A stretch of DNA of 64,000 nt from Hymenochaete sp. R1 (lineage: Eukaryota; Basidiomycota; Agaricomycetes; Hymenochaetales; Hymenochaetaceae), in contig JAFREE010000077.1 in NCBI GenBank assembly GCA_019400425.1, forward strand, positions 1 through 64,000, written 5' to 3'. Each line of letters starts with the position of its first letter. Position 1 is the stretch's first letter. This document shows, one piece after another, positions 21,954-33,750 of the stretch. The position numbers and the translations under genes were made by a program. The notes below the pieces were generated by a model. It was not told where the DNA came from. It saw only the letters and a program-made list of their open reading frames with translations, and searched no databases.

Positions 21954-23701
21954 TCACGAGAAGACCGAAAGACGACCCGGCTCAGTCTTGTTCATCAATA
22001 CGTTAGTCCAGAAATCTGAATCTTCCCAAAGATCGGGGGTCAATTGTATCTGTGCGAGCCTTATACCTTCTTGCTGAAAGATTAGCCTCAACAACCGTTG
22101 CAGACCCAGCACATCCAACCCAAATCGCTCGTATAACTTGAGCGTCTTTAAACTGGCTAATGGCCTCGCCAACTCCTTGGGGAATCCATGAAAGTCATCC
22201 ATAGAAAGCGTAACTGTATCGATGCCATTAAATCGGTCAACGAGATCCGGGATGACGTAAGCAATAACTCCGTGAAGATCATGGGGACCTCCATCATCTG
22301 AGAGCCTTTCATGGCTGAAATCGAATGTAAAATGCCGTAGTTCGCCATAGCTGTGGCTGTCTGGGAGCATCTCCGAGACAACTAAGTGTTCGGGATAGAA
22401 CGGCCCTTTGACGTTCAATACCAATTCGAATGAAACGACCTGGGGCATCTTGAGTAGGCGGGTAACGTTCGCGATGCGGCGGGTAATGTCCGTATTTATA
22501 TCCATGTCCATCTCAGCCAGTTCAGAATCATCATCGTCTCGAAACACTTCGATAGTGATCTTGCAATACGTGAGTCTGGAAAGTTCCACGAAGTTGTCGG
22601 TTAACTTGTTGGTCTGGGAGTCGGAAAAGGGGCTGTCAATCTCGTAACCGAAGTCGAGTTCTTGTAGCGCATGTGCTTTTCTGAGAGTCGTTACGAGCTT
22701 CGACAAGACGGAAGAAGTACGTTTACCCTTGAAAACATTCCTAATGGTCAAAGAGGTCAACTGATCCAATATGGACGCCGGTGTACCACCACCGTCAATC
22801 GCCAAATCTCGTAGATTTGGGAACGTCCAACTTTTGAACACGCTGGATGCATCTTTCTGCGCAGACTCGACGGTCAAGTGCGTAATGGCTGGGAAACGAG
22901 ACCGTTCACTTTTGCCTTCCTCAGGAACAATTGTCTTCGGGAAGTCTAGGCCTGAGGTCTCAAGAGAAAGGTGCGTGCAATGTAACAAATGCTTGACCGT
23001 CATGCCCTGCGTCATCCGGTCGAAACGAATCTGGCACCGACCAAACGAGCTGATTCTTGCTGAACTTTTCGACAAGTCTTCGTTGCAATTGTCCCGACCG
23101 TACACTGTGTACATTTCATGTCTGTATCTAAATCCGATATCGTTCCAAAACGACGGCGTTGTGTACATTAAATCACGAATGCGGCGACTGACAAGACAGA
23201 GTCGCTGTGCTTTTCTCCGCATCAGACCGTAGGTTCGATAACTTCGTTCAGAGAGGCTGGAAGGTTGGCGTACTGATTGCCATTCTGGTCGGCATAGCAT
23301 CAGAATGTTCAGCAGAATTTCATCTGGGAGCTCGGCGAACCCGCGATGATGTGATGCACCAATTACCGCCCTCCCCAGTGAGCTGGTTTTGACATTGAGG
23401 GCAGTTTGTAGAGTCTTCAATGCCTTCGAGGCCGCCTTCAGTCCCTGAAAATTCAGTTTGGCTTGGTGTAGAAGGGCTGGATCAGCGATGAGACTGTCGA
23501 GCTTGGTGAGTACATTCCTTGTCAAAGAACCAATGAACAAGTAGCTCACTTGGAGATATCGTGCCTTTCTCCAGGCCAAACATCGTCTATTGTAACCTCG
23601 CCGTTGGATTTTGACAACCTGTCGCACGCATCCTTGATGAGCTCGAGCGCTAATGAATTTGCAGATACGGTCGATTTTGGTGATACCGATTCAATAAACA
23701 T
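21954..23701 (-). CDS. F-box protein with LRR-like C-terminal region
   Basis: Two exons on the minus strand: 23701-23550 and 23493-21954; 563 residues. The join uses a GTGAGC donor and a GACAG acceptor, which keeps frame and gives DIS-N-LIADPALL. An F-box-like segment follows at about residue 105: FAELPDEILLNILMLCRPEW, then RLCLVSRRIRDLMYTTPSFW. The rest contains irregular hydrophobic repeats typical of the leucine-rich regions of basidiomycete F-box proteins. F-box proteins bind Skp1 and bring substrates to SCF ubiquitin ligases; this family is greatly expanded in Agaricomycetes. Without the intron the frame would also stay open upstream, giving a different basic N-terminus; the spliced version looks more natural. 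Confidence 0.78.
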
Positions 23702-24891
23702 TGGTAGAGAAGGAAACACGAGCACAATGCAGGCAGACTTGAGATATCTTGGAAAGTGAAGAAAAACGGAAAGCAAGAAGACACGGTCGCTATGTAAGTC
23801 GCGTAGCGCGTCATTGACAAATATGCGCAAATAAGCAAATGTCTCTGTAGGCTCGCGCCTGAAGAAACATACCCTTCGCCTCACTCACTTCATTCATTCA
23901 ATTCCCCTCTTCGAGAGCATTTAACTAGCAAGCACTGGTCTATGGCAGTAGGGCGGCTAACTTGATACCTCGACTTTTATTTCCTACGATCAGTGATTCC
24001 TGGGTGCGCTCTTACTTTGCAGAGAGAATGCAATTTCGCCAAACATGCGTCCTGAACTTGGGCTCGAAGGTCTTATTCGTAAAATGCACTGGCACTCGTG
24101 ATATATTGTCCCCTTTGGTAAATCTGCGAAGACGATAGAGGCGAAAGGTTCGAGATCCAAGTTAGTGAATGTCTAACACCTCCAAGCTTTAGCTCGGTCG
24201 GCCCAGCGAGTAAGTACTCGTGTGTATTACGTAGGCAGTGCCCCGACCACTGACCGACGTCTCGCTATCCAGGCACCGACAACGTCTAGCTCAGAGCGAC
24301 CCGACAAGCTTTCTGTTGCGGAGGCCGTTATAGACCTGGAGCTGGAGAATTTTGTCTATTGCGGAAATAGGTCCCGCACTAGCGTCGGTGTTCACTCGAA
24401 TGCGAGGTCCGTTGTTCTCGTGTACCTTTGCCCAGGTCCATGTCAGCCTCAACGACACAATTTCATAGGAATTTTGAGCGATGGTTGGATGAAATGATGA
24501 TTGGCCAACGAGAACTCCACTTTAAGCTGATAGTACGAAGGACTGAGCCCCATATCTTCGAGGAGTTGAGATCACTGTTCTTTTCGCGAGCCATGGACGA
24601 TGGTGCAGGATGAGCATTAATCAACAGGGTATCTTTAGTACGTCTCTAATCATCCGTTGATAATGAGCTCCCACAATCCATCCTAACTGTATAATCTAGA
24701 AATCTTGGGTTTCTATTCGCCCCGCCATTCCCAAATCGGAATTTCCCGATCGGAAGCGAAAAGCTCAAGGGCACCGACAGCAACTCAGGTACTCAGCGTT
24801 TGAACCGGTAAACGGACAGCTTCAAAGTGCCTGGAGCTCCATCACAGAGCCTACGATCGCTCTTTCGTCGGAGGGCCATGGAGCTGCTGGT
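23702..24891. other. Intergenic between F-box gene and DM9 gene
   Basis: Divergent upstream region of two genes. A 91-codon open frame at 24222 has no recognisable motif or intron partners. The part from 24780 on is the promoter of the DM9 gene. Confidence 0.45.
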
Positions 24892-24898
24892 TATAAAA
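24892..24898 (+). promoter_or_regulatory. TATA-like box of DM9 gene
   Basis: TATAAAA lies about 105 bp upstream of the start at 25000. The stretch between is pyrimidine-rich (CTCCCTCTCACTCTGCTCAC), a typical fungal leader. Confidence 0.6.
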
Positions 24899-24999
24899 CC
24901 TGGGCAAGAATTTGTTGTGATGTCAGCTACCAAGCTTCAACTCCCGACCTCAACTCACAACTACCACCCTCCCTCTCACTCTGCTCACTTCACTTTGCC

Positions 25000-26747
25000 A
25001 TGAACGGAGTCAACCCCAACGACATGTTCAAGCAAGCTGGCTTCGGTCAGATTCCTTTCTCAGGCGGCTATCAACCCGATAGGTCACCTCTTTACACCCA
25101 TTATCAAGCCAACCTCCAGGTCGTCATGAACGGTTACATCCCTCCCGAAATGTTCAAGCAGGCTGGCTTGGGCCATATGTTGTCTCCGCATGGCACTTCC
25201 GCTCCCGAGCAGTCTATGGTTCCGCAAGGAGGCGTCAAGCCCGAGCCCAACGCTTACTCGCAGGATCGCTCCGAATTCGCGAAACCCCAGCCGATGGGAT
25301 ATGGCTACCAAGGCCAGCCTGCGCTGAAATCAGAGCCGGCATATGGTCCTAAGGTTGAGCAGCCCTATGGTTCTAGGGCCGAACAGGCATACGCTCCCAG
25401 GGTTGAGCCTAGCTATGCCCCCAACGTCGGTTCTACTTACGCTCCAAAGGCTGAGCAGGTTTACGCTCCTAATGTACAGCCTGGATATGCCGCTCCCAAC
25501 ACACAGTCTAGCTTCGTTCCCAAAGTCGAATCCGCTCCCACCTTTGCCTCTACTGCTACAGGCAACTCCGCATTGAACCAGGCTCCATACTCTCAAGGTA
25601 TCCCTCAATCGATTCAGCCCGAAGTTGAATCCCGCGGCGTACAAGTTCCTACGGAGCGCAACCCAAACGTCTATGCAGAGACGGGTATCTCGGCCGCTCC
25701 AGCTGTTTCCACCAATGTCCCCGCCAGTTATAACACGTTCGAGCAGCCCAGGCAAGAGCAAGCTCCTTATCCCCAAGCTTCTCTTCAGCCCACGCAACAG
25801 ACGGTTCAGGTTTCAGATGCCCCAGTTTCCAGCGTCCCTGCCCAATACACCACTGTGCCCGAAGTTGAGCTCAAGCCCGACTCTGCCTCCACTCTCGTCA
25901 CCCAACCCATTCTCTCCGCCCTTGAGAAGCCTGCATCGGACGCACTGTCCTCTGTAGTTTCTCTTACTACTTCCGCGGCAACCGCTGCGGCTTCAGCTGC
26001 CGGCGCGTCTTCCTTCGTTCCAGGTATCTACTGGCCACTCCCCAACAAGTTCTCCCCAGCTTCCAATGACGCTCGTGCCTTCATCAAGACCCTTACGCGC
26101 GTCGATCCCTCGGGTACATTCCTCCGCACCCAGGTCGGCCCTGGTGAAGGCTTCCGCATTGCGTCTGCGGAGGAGGCGATCCGAGTCGCTCGTGCGAAGG
26201 ATGATGGCGAGTTCGGCGAGCCACCTTGCTCTGAAGAGGACCCATCTGTGCCCGTCTACTTCACGACGGCTTCATTCAACGGCTCTCTCATTCCCGGTAA
26301 AGGAACCACCTGGTGCGACCCAATGTGCCTCGTCTCATGGGGTGGAGGCGAGCATATGTGCCAGTCGTATTCCGTACTGAGGTTCGACAAGGAGTTGATG
26401 GAGCTTGTTCCAGCAAGGGGCGGCGAGATCCCAGCAGGGAAGCGCCCTGTCGTTGGTGGCTACGAGGACGAGAAGAATAGGACTGGCGAGCTTTACCACG
26501 CTGTGGGCGTAGTGGATGGTAACGTCCGTGTCCCGGGCAAGGCCGCGAAGCATTTGGTATGTCTTCTCTCATTGTTTACGATAGACTGTGGCTGACTTCG
26601 TCTCTAGGGTGGAGCTGCTGTTCCTTACAGGAAGGAGGAAATTCGTATCTACGGGTCATACGAGCTTCTGTATGTCGCTTTACCTCCTGTATTCGCAAAC
26701 ATTATTCTGATTCGATTCGCCTTCTCTTTAGCTGCTGGAAGGACTGA
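25000..26747 (+). CDS. Stand-alone DM9 protein with repetitive N-terminus, left arm
   Basis: Three exons: 25000-26556, 26608-26669, 26732-26747; 544 residues. The N-terminus has two copies of an MNG-x-(N/P)-x-(D/E)MFKQAG(F/L)G unit (from residues 1 and 44). Degenerate octapeptides with Tyr, Pro, Val-Glu-Gln follow (YGPKVEQP, YAPRVEPS, YAPKAEQV). A Pro/Gln/Ser-rich linker leads to the DM9 region (about residue 340 on): TFLRTQVGPGEGFRIAS, DGEFGEPPC, VYFTTASFNGSLIPGKG, SYSVLRFDKELMELVPA, RRP-type VVGGYEDE, LYHAVGVVDGNVRVPGKA and SYELLCWKD. There is no kinase and no signal peptide. Low-complexity aromatic N-termini can drive assembly; that is inference. Confidence 0.85.
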
Positions 26748-27297
26748 TGGTGAAACATGGAAGGCTGGGACTCGAGAACATATGCTTGTTATTATATATT
26801 TACTTACTTAGGGTTGTGGATGACTGTACTATCTAAAGGGTAATATGCTACTTTCTGATTTTCTTGCGAACGACTTGAACATCAGCGCCAAACGTTATCG
26901 TTATGTTCCTGAATCGGTTGGAAAACTTGAAGACGCTTCAGTTAATTCTGGTCGAAATTTATTCTCATTAGACCTAGCTGAGTATAGTGATGTGACTCCA
27001 AACTCGTTTTCTAATTCTGACCCCGATATCGCTCAAGGCCCCTTTGGTTTCCCCTCGCCTTCTCTTCTCTTCTGTGCACTTGCATGCGCACTAGCGACGA
27101 AGTTTTGTTCTTCATGGTGGGTGCGTGTTTGTGAAGTGGTTCGCAGCATCTTATGCATTGCGCCAAAAGGTGCGTTATATATTTTTTTCGTTCCTGTTCC
27201 TTCGTATCTATAACAGAATCAATAGCATATAAAATATAAAATACCGCACGCTCTGTAGTCATGACTGATTGACCTCTTCAAGTCACCCTCCAACAAA
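26748..27297. other. Duplicated 3' flank and promoter block
   Basis: Two pieces shared with other family members. The first (about 26780-26900, with GGTAATATGCTACTTTCTG) recurs after the 34-kb and 37-kb genes. The second (about 27000-27297, with CTGACCCCGATATC and CGCACGCTCTGTAGTCATGA) recurs upstream of the 34-kb and 54-kb kinase genes. A 122-codon open frame here is a by-product of these copies. Confidence 0.55.
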
Positions 27298-28165
27298 ATG
27301 CGCTTTATTTCGCACTCCGGTTCTGAGTCCGATAATACTCTTCTTGCTGAGGTGCCGTCTTCACTGTCCTTAGATTCTGAGAGAAAATTAACGATTTATG
27401 TCAACGATGACGACTTCGACTCCGGAGTTTGCTAGAGCATCAGGCATCTGTATCTCCAGCAGACGAGTCTCATCAAATGCCCAAACGAGTCAAACGACAC
27501 AAGCTCGGATGCGTCTGGCGGCACCTTCAAAGGGGCTCTGGTCCAAGTCAACGAAGAAGGAAGTCAGAGAATGTCCAGCGTAACTATCAGGAGGCTAAGA
27601 GCAATCTTCGAAGACTGTCATCACGTAGTCTCTCTCTTTTTTCGCTCTATAAGATTACTTCGTGTTCAGTTACAACTAGGTCTTGTTGCCTAGGCTCTCG
27701 AAAAAGAAATCCGCGTTTGGTCAAAGCTGGAACATCCCAATATTCTACCATTACTGGGATTTTTCGTTTGTCCAGATACGAGGCGCCCTATGCTCAGGCT
27801 GGTATTCAAAAATTTCAAATGGATGGAAAATGGTAATGTCTTGTCCTATGTGACTAAGAACAACTTACCGCCCGAAAAAGTCATGGAACTGGTACGCGGG
27901 GAACAATCTGTTATTTTCCTTTCCATATCTCAATTCTCCTTTAGGTCAATGATATTGCCAGCGGTCCCACCTACTTACATGAAAGGGACGTCACTCATTC
28001 TGATGTCAAACCTGTACGGCCTCATTGTCTTGCTGCTCTTGAAGAACTGATTCTGATCTTCCACGGCAGGACAACGTCATGGTCACAGGCTCGGAGAGAG
28101 CTGTCATTGAAAACTTTATATACGCCTCGACCATGAGAAGCCAGTACAGCTTCCTGTAACTCGGA
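27298..28165 (+). pseudogene. Truncated kinase fragment of the kinase-DM9 family
   Basis: The sequence aligns codon by codon with the start of the 34-kb and 54-kb copies (both begin M-R/H-F/I-x-SHS). An in-frame TAG at 27433-27435 replaces a TCG serine codon just before IRHLYLQ. Downstream the kinase continues: LEKEIRVWSKLEHPNILPLL, a short insertion that replaces the VYEW part before MENGNVLSYV, the catalytic loop THSDVKPDN, then MVTGSERAVIENF where DFG should be. Homology is lost near 28165; no activation loop, C-lobe or DM9 part follows. The copy is dead both by its stop and by truncation. The alpha/beta-hydrolase pseudogene follows, the same order as the copy at 54.7-49.9 kb. Confidence 0.85.
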
Positions 28166-28736
28166 TAGGTGATATTGTTACTGAGTTTCACCGTAGTAGA
28201 AATATTACAGATAAGTAATGCACGAAGTCTATGAGGCAAATGCTCAGTTTTATCTCCGTCCAATCTACAAATCACTCACTGCACATCGTTCTAGCACTTT
28301 CTTTCCTCCACCTTCCCCTTCTTTATACTCAATGAATAGCTCAACTTGAAGACCTTAAACACCTCTAGATGATTAAATGACCAGAGCAAGCTGTCCCAGC
28401 GAGGCTGTATATTTGTTCTCAGATGAGGCTGAGACGTATTGTTGTATGATGTACTGGTACTAGTAATGCAAATAGCAACAGGCAACATGCGCGTTAGATC
28501 TCTTGCCGATCTCATTCTTCCCTTCGTGAATTACCAGAGGTAAATAGAGACATCACTTGGAAAGGCTTTCAAGAAAATGACGATGCTATAAATGCGAAAG
28601 CAGGGGAGTCGATGGGAAGAGTCGAAGGACAACAACCTGGACAAGCCGCCGGAAGCGCGTCCGTCAACGACCTCGTCAGTGCGACATGTACTCGTGCCCC
28701 TCAACTTACACTCCCATCTCGCCCGTGCCATCTTAA
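28166..28736. other. Breakpoint region between kinase fragment and hydrolase pseudogene
   Basis: No gene recognised. It contains the point where homology to kinase copy 6 ends and where homology to the upstream flank of the hydrolase gene begins (about 28640-28736). Confidence 0.4.
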
Positions 28737-30427
28737 ATGTCAGGCTACCTTTTCGGCATGCAGTTATAGCAAAGTTGATCTGTTTGTCCGCTCAGTCTGC
28801 CGTCGTCGCCGATACCGCTCAGTTTGGCGTTCACAAACTCATTCATTCACTGGCGCGTATCGCGCTCGTCGTCGTGAATTCGTTAAGATGGCATGCCCAT
28901 CGCCGCCTCCGAGCGGGTTGCGCAGCGCTTCTAGATTGTGTTGCGAGCCTGACCATGACCCGCCGATAACTTAACGACACCTCTTCTCCCTACCCTTCTA
29001 GGGCACATTCGCTTCAGCCGTCGGATTTTCAACCCTCAGTGAGTTTTTACATCCGACTCTTTCCCTCCAACCACCATCTCCATCGACAAGCTTGTGGGCA
29101 ACGCCGCTGACGACACTCGTTATCCCTTTTCTATCTTATCGGTTTCTTTTCGTCATTTGTTTATTCGGAATCAAATTCGGTCGGTTGGCACGCGGGTCGT
29201 CATGTTCTCGCAAGGTCTTGGGCTGCTCTACTACGGCCAGAACTACCTCATCTACCCTTCTGCTTTCCCTCCCGGATCGAGATCAGGTGTGTTGTTCGTT
29301 CTTCATTGTTTTTGGAGTCTCTTGTTCATCGAATTTGTCGTTGTCAACAGACGTCTCTGTCCCTTCCGAATTTGGGCTCCCATACGAAGAACTTATCCTC
29401 GACACGCCCGACCACGTCAAAGTGCGTGCGTTCTTACTCGTGCAACGGAAGGAACTGGCCGTTGGGGAGAACGGGGAAGTCGTGCACTCAGAGCATGGCG
29501 GGAGTCGGATGTCGGATGATGAGGTGCGTGGCACATGCCTGTTTCAGATAGGAATGTACTAATAATTGGACGTTCTTATATTCGCAAATGAAGTATGCTG
29601 CGACGAGACCGACAGTCATGTTTCATGGGAACGGGGGTAATGCTGGTAAGTAGACAGTGCTCATCCATGTCTTATTTTTAATTTATTTATCTGGGAAGGT
29701 CATCGTATACCTCTGGCGAAGATGTTCTTCATGGAGATGAGGGGCAATGTCTTCATGCTAAATTATCGAAGGTGGGTTTTTTTCTTATTTTGTCTTCCTC
29801 ATCTACAAGACATCGAGGTTGCATATAATTTGACGTGGGATGTGCCCAAACTGGTCCACACTGCCAATTTTATTTCTCGCTTTGACATCTATTTTACTTT
29901 CTAAATCTTACTCAGATTCAGACTTCGCCCGACCTTTCCTGAAACTTCCCGTGCATTGGTTCTGACAATGTTTAATTCAAAGATGCAGCATATTCTAAAC
30001 AATTCCATATTCTCGTATTCAAAAGTGCCGCCCAAGCCTCATCTCAGCTGAAATGCCCTTGATCTCCCGCATCGTCTTCCTCTGCCAACAAGGGTGGGAC
30101 TCAGCCTCAAAAGCACACCTCATCCTCACGACAATTACTGTGCCAATGCTAAGTAGGAGTGAAGACGAGACTCTCCCGTCTGTGTATATACTTAAGCCAG
30201 AGGTGTTACCTGGGGAGGGAGAGGCGAAAATGTCTGGGTGGCAGAGAGGGAAAAAACCCGGCAAGTCAGCTGAGCATTTGGAAGGATCACGCAGTGAGTG
30301 ACTTCTTTTAGTCATCACACTTAAACATGAACTGATGCAATACGTTTTTGACGCCTGTGTATAGCGAAGGTACTGGCCTGACGTGGAAAAATTCATGATG
30401 CCATTTGCGCGCATTTTTTTTTATTGA
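28737..30427 (+). pseudogene. Alpha/beta-hydrolase (BEM46/ABHD13-like) pseudogene
   Basis: A near copy of the gene at 49886-51839, on the opposite strand. Exon 1 (ATG TCA GGC TAC at 28737) has an in-frame TAG where the intact copy continues SVAK. Exons coding LGLLYYGQNYLIYPSAF, the PYEELILDTPDHVK region and HGNGGNAGHRIPLAKMFF are recognisable, and intron sequences match as well. From about 29775 to 30045 unrelated sequence replaces the exons that encode the nucleophile motif GQSIGG. Homology resumes with the C-terminal exon (MPLISRIVFLCQQGWDSAS) and the last exon (RYWPDVEKFMMPF). With the nucleophile exon gone it cannot encode an active hydrolase. Confidence 0.88.
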
Positions 30428-30559
30428 AGTGGCCCATCGATGCTCACCAAAACCAATCGTCCCAGTTTCACGTTGCTAATCTTGTGAATCCTCGTAGCGC
30501 TCGTTGACAGTAGTGTCGCGTGTCTTCCTTCCTTCCGGGCGTCTGACGCCCATTTGTCG

Positions 30560-31107
30560 ATAGGTCTAGTAGCTACTTTCACTGATGCTCGTGCCTTCCC
30601 CAAGGTACTTGCGCAGAATGAAGGTTTCGGCACTTTTCTTCGCTTTCGATTGACCCTGGTGAGGGCTTCCATTCCTGATAAATAGTACCACTCAGAGCGA
30701 CGCGGTGTGCCTCGTCTCGTGGGGTTGTGAGGAGCGCCTGTGTCAGTCCATTTCCGTATTGCAATAGAACTCGTCTTGATAAGAGGCGGTGAAGTGGTGG
30801 CCAGATGGCAATTACGGAGACAAGAAGAACAAGTATGATGAATACCTCAATATACTGTTGAAGTACTGTATGGTAATATATGAGCTGCGGGCGAAGCAGC
30901 TAAACATCTGGTACGCATTCATATTTCTCTTTGGCGTATCGTGACTTGTGCCTTATCATAATATCTATAGGGTGGCCCACTGCTCTGTTCAGCAAGGAAG
31001 AACACTGTTATTACAGATTATACGAATACCTGTATGTTGCTCTTCATATACGAGGCTGTGTGACCGCTGTCTCCGGCGTTTGTTTAATTCAGCCGCTGGA
31101 AGATTAA
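30560..31107 (+). pseudogene. Decayed DM9 gene remnant
   Basis: Scattered matches to the stand-alone DM9 gene in the right order: ACTGATGCTCGTGCCTTC (D-A-R-A-F), CGGCACTTTTCTTCGC (GTFLR), CCTGGTGAGGGCTTCC (PGEGF), a stretch like the LVSWGGGEHMCQS codons at about 30700, the KAAKHL region near 30900, and the terminal exons ending GCTGGAAGATTAA. Many stops and indels interrupt it. No kinase part is visible before it. It is a relic, and it shows that the left arm once held one more DM9 unit right after the hydrolase copy. Confidence 0.75.
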
Positions 31108-31437
31108 GGGGCACGGACGTCCGTAGCAATTTCTCGGAAGTTCCGACTTGTGTTTCCGCTCAAGCAACCTCGGAAGCAGATACTGGTCTGGATGCCTTCT
31201 TGTCTGCCCTTCTCTTCTACACGCCCTTGTAATGCTGCACAATTCCTTTTTGAAGCTCCGCTGATACCAAGATGGTACTGGACAGCAGGTAAAATGGTCG
31301 CTGTGAAGGGTTACGCAGGTGCTTTATATTTGGGTGAGGACAAGAAACATAATTACGAAGTTGGTTTAATTCAATGTCTTTAAAGTTGAAAAACACTCCT
31401 TTTCTTTCTTTCTTTCTCTCTCTCTCCCTATTTGGCG

Positions 31438-31444
31438 TATAAAG
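31438..31444 (+). promoter_or_regulatory. TATA-like box of kinase-DM9 copy 3
   Basis: TATAAAG lies 54 bp upstream of the start codon at 31498, directly after a long CT repeat tract (about 31397-31430). Position and context fit a core promoter. Confidence 0.5.
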
Positions 31445-31497
31445 AATCCAAGTCAATCTCACTGATTGCGCCAATATTTTTTACACCTTCTATAGGT

Positions 31498-33750
31498 ATG
31501 TCAGTTCCGCCAGCACAGAGCGACTTGCCTCCGGTGCACGCTCCCTCTCCTACCACCGCACGCAAGAATTGGTTCAGCAACATATTGGCTACGAAAGTAT
31601 TTCGCGGTTGGAGCAGGACTTTCTCATTATCACATGGCAAGGGTAGCAAGAAGGATCTACCTCTCGTTGTGGTCGAGGGCTCCGGTTCCCCCACGCCTGT
31701 AGCGAAAGTCGTTGCCGCCGATGATAATACTGAACGTAGTGAGGATCACGATCTTGGCGACCTCAAGAAGACGGATATAGCCTTAGGACTGCAGCGCCGT
31801 GAGAATATCAGAGGGATACATGTGACCGAACCAACTCGCGATGCATTGGACTCGTTGGTTGACGCTGGCTTCAATGCTGAAGTGCTATCGCGCGTCAAGC
31901 ATCTCTTTCTCCCCAAAGACATTATAAATAGGCGTGGGGGAGTCTTAGGAAATGGAACCTATGGTGATGTCTTCAGAGGAGTAATTGCCACTGGTGAGGG
32001 TGAACGTGAGGTAGCCATAAAGGTGGTACGGATATCTCCAGCGAACTTACCCCTTGTGAGTAGCAGCTCATAAAATCTTATGTTTAAAAGCTTTCATACT
32101 GAATAAATCGACCAGAGCTTCGTCAAAGAGGTTTACATCTGGTCGAAACTAAGCCATCCCAACGTTTTACCTTTGCTAGGAATCTCCTTCGTTGCGGACA
32201 CCTTGTATCCTATGTTTGTGTCAGAATATATGGAGAATGGCAATGCTCTATCCTATGTGATTAATAGGGCGTTACCACCTGAAAAGGTTTTAAAAATGGT
32301 GAGGGTGACAACAATTCTGACTCTTCCTCGACTTAGTTTTCTCCTAGGTCAGTGGTATCGCGAACGGCCTTGCGTACATGCATGGAAATAATATCATTCA
32401 TTTGGATATCAAACCTGTGAGACTTTGCATCATTTGTCGTAATCTTATAAGCCGTTTCAAGGGTTTGATCTTTCTAACTTAGGAAAACATACTCGTTACG
32501 CAAGCTGGAAATGCAGTCATTTCTGACTTTGGACTCAGCCGTGCGATGCTTGCCAGTTGCTCGATTGCAAAACCTACAACAACGGCCCGCGGAACGATTC
32601 AGTATATGGCACCAGAACTTTTGAAGTTTGATGATGAAGATGTTTCTGCCACACAGTCAATGCAATCCAAAGAAGTCGATATTTGGGCCTTTGGTATGAC
32701 CATTATTGTCAGTTGCCTGGTGCTTGTGTGTTGTATATCGTTGCATACTGATTGGGCGTTTAGGCTCTTCTCCGTAAAGATCATCCCTTCGGGACCCGAG
32801 ATCACTTAGCTGTCAACAGGATTTTGAATCGGGACTTACCTGGCCTTCCGAAGTCAATGCAGCCACCCGACTCGAACACTTCAGTACATCTCCTTTGGTG
32901 TATCTGTCAGACATGTTGGGTGGAAGATCCACCGTATCGTTCCCAGCTGGAGCTGGTGTCTAGGGTGATTGAAGAATATCTTATTTCGGGGTCAATTACA
33001 GCAACCATGAAATATTTCATTCTTCCAAACATCTTCCCGATGCTTCCATACAAGCTCTTCCCAAAGTCCAATAACATGCTTGCCTTTCTCAAAGCTCTCT
33101 CCCGCAAAGATCCTTTCGGTACCTTCCTCCGAACTCAGATCGGCCCAGGAGAAGGCTTCCGCATTACGGCAGACGCCCTCAGAATCGCGTTTGCGAAGAA
33201 CGATGGCGAGTTCGGCGAGCCGCCTGGCTTTGAGAAGGAGCGGGGATCGCCCAAAGATGTTTATTTTACGTCTGCCTCGTACAAGGGCTCCCTCATACCG
33301 GGCAAGGAAATCGATTTTAGGTCCCCGGCGTGCTACATTCCGTGGAATGAAACAGAAATTACTTGCCAATCTTACTCCATACTGAGGTTTGATAGAGAGT
33401 TGATGGAGCTAGTTCCGGCGAGTGGTGGCGAAGTTCCGGCAGGTAGACGTCCGGTTGTGGGCGGCTATGAGGATGAGGAGGAAAAGACCGGTGAGCTGTA
33501 TCACGCTGTCGGTGTGGTGGGCAAGCGCGACCGCGTTACGGGAAAGGCTGCAAAACATCTGGTTAGGATTCTTCCATTGCTTTCGATGACAGTACTATTG
33601 ACTTCACCTTCAGGGTGCAGCTAGGGTGACCTACTACTCTTTAACAGGGATTCGCATCTCCGACTCGTATGAGCTTCTGTGAGCCCTTTTCCCATTTTGC
33701 TTGCTGACAATCATTTTTCTGACTCTGTCTTTAGCTGCTGGAAAGACTGA
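31498..33750 (+). CDS. Kinase-DM9 fusion protein, copy 3
   Basis: Seven exons: 31498-32055, 32116-32298, 32348-32416, 32483-32707, 32764-33561, 33614-33678, 33735-33750; 637 residues, the longest copy. It has an extra N-terminus of about 120 residues rich in Ser, Lys and Pro. Then the kinase: GNGTYGDVF (glycine loop), VAIK, FVKEVYIWSKL, catalytic loop IHLDIKPEN (HLD), SDFGLSR and MAPE; all key residues are present except the HRD arginine. The DM9 region begins at GTFLRTQIGPGEGFRI and includes FGEPPG, VYFTSASYKGSLIPGKE, SYSILRFDRELMELVPA, LYHAVGVV and the end SYELLCWKD. No targeting signal is visible. Exon 4, intron 4 and the start of exon 5 are almost identical to copy 5. Confidence 0.88.

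Noticed and set aside
24222..24497. 91-codon plus-strand frame upstream of the DM9 gene
   Set aside because: No recognisable domain and no supporting promoter or intron signals.
26845..27213. 122-codon frame after the left DM9 gene
   Set aside because: It lies in the duplicated 3' flank and promoter block; the corresponding sequence after other copies is not open.
31395..31435. CT tract upstream of copy 3 as a special regulatory repeat
   Set aside because: Short pyrimidine tracts are common in fungal core promoters; nothing here is specific.
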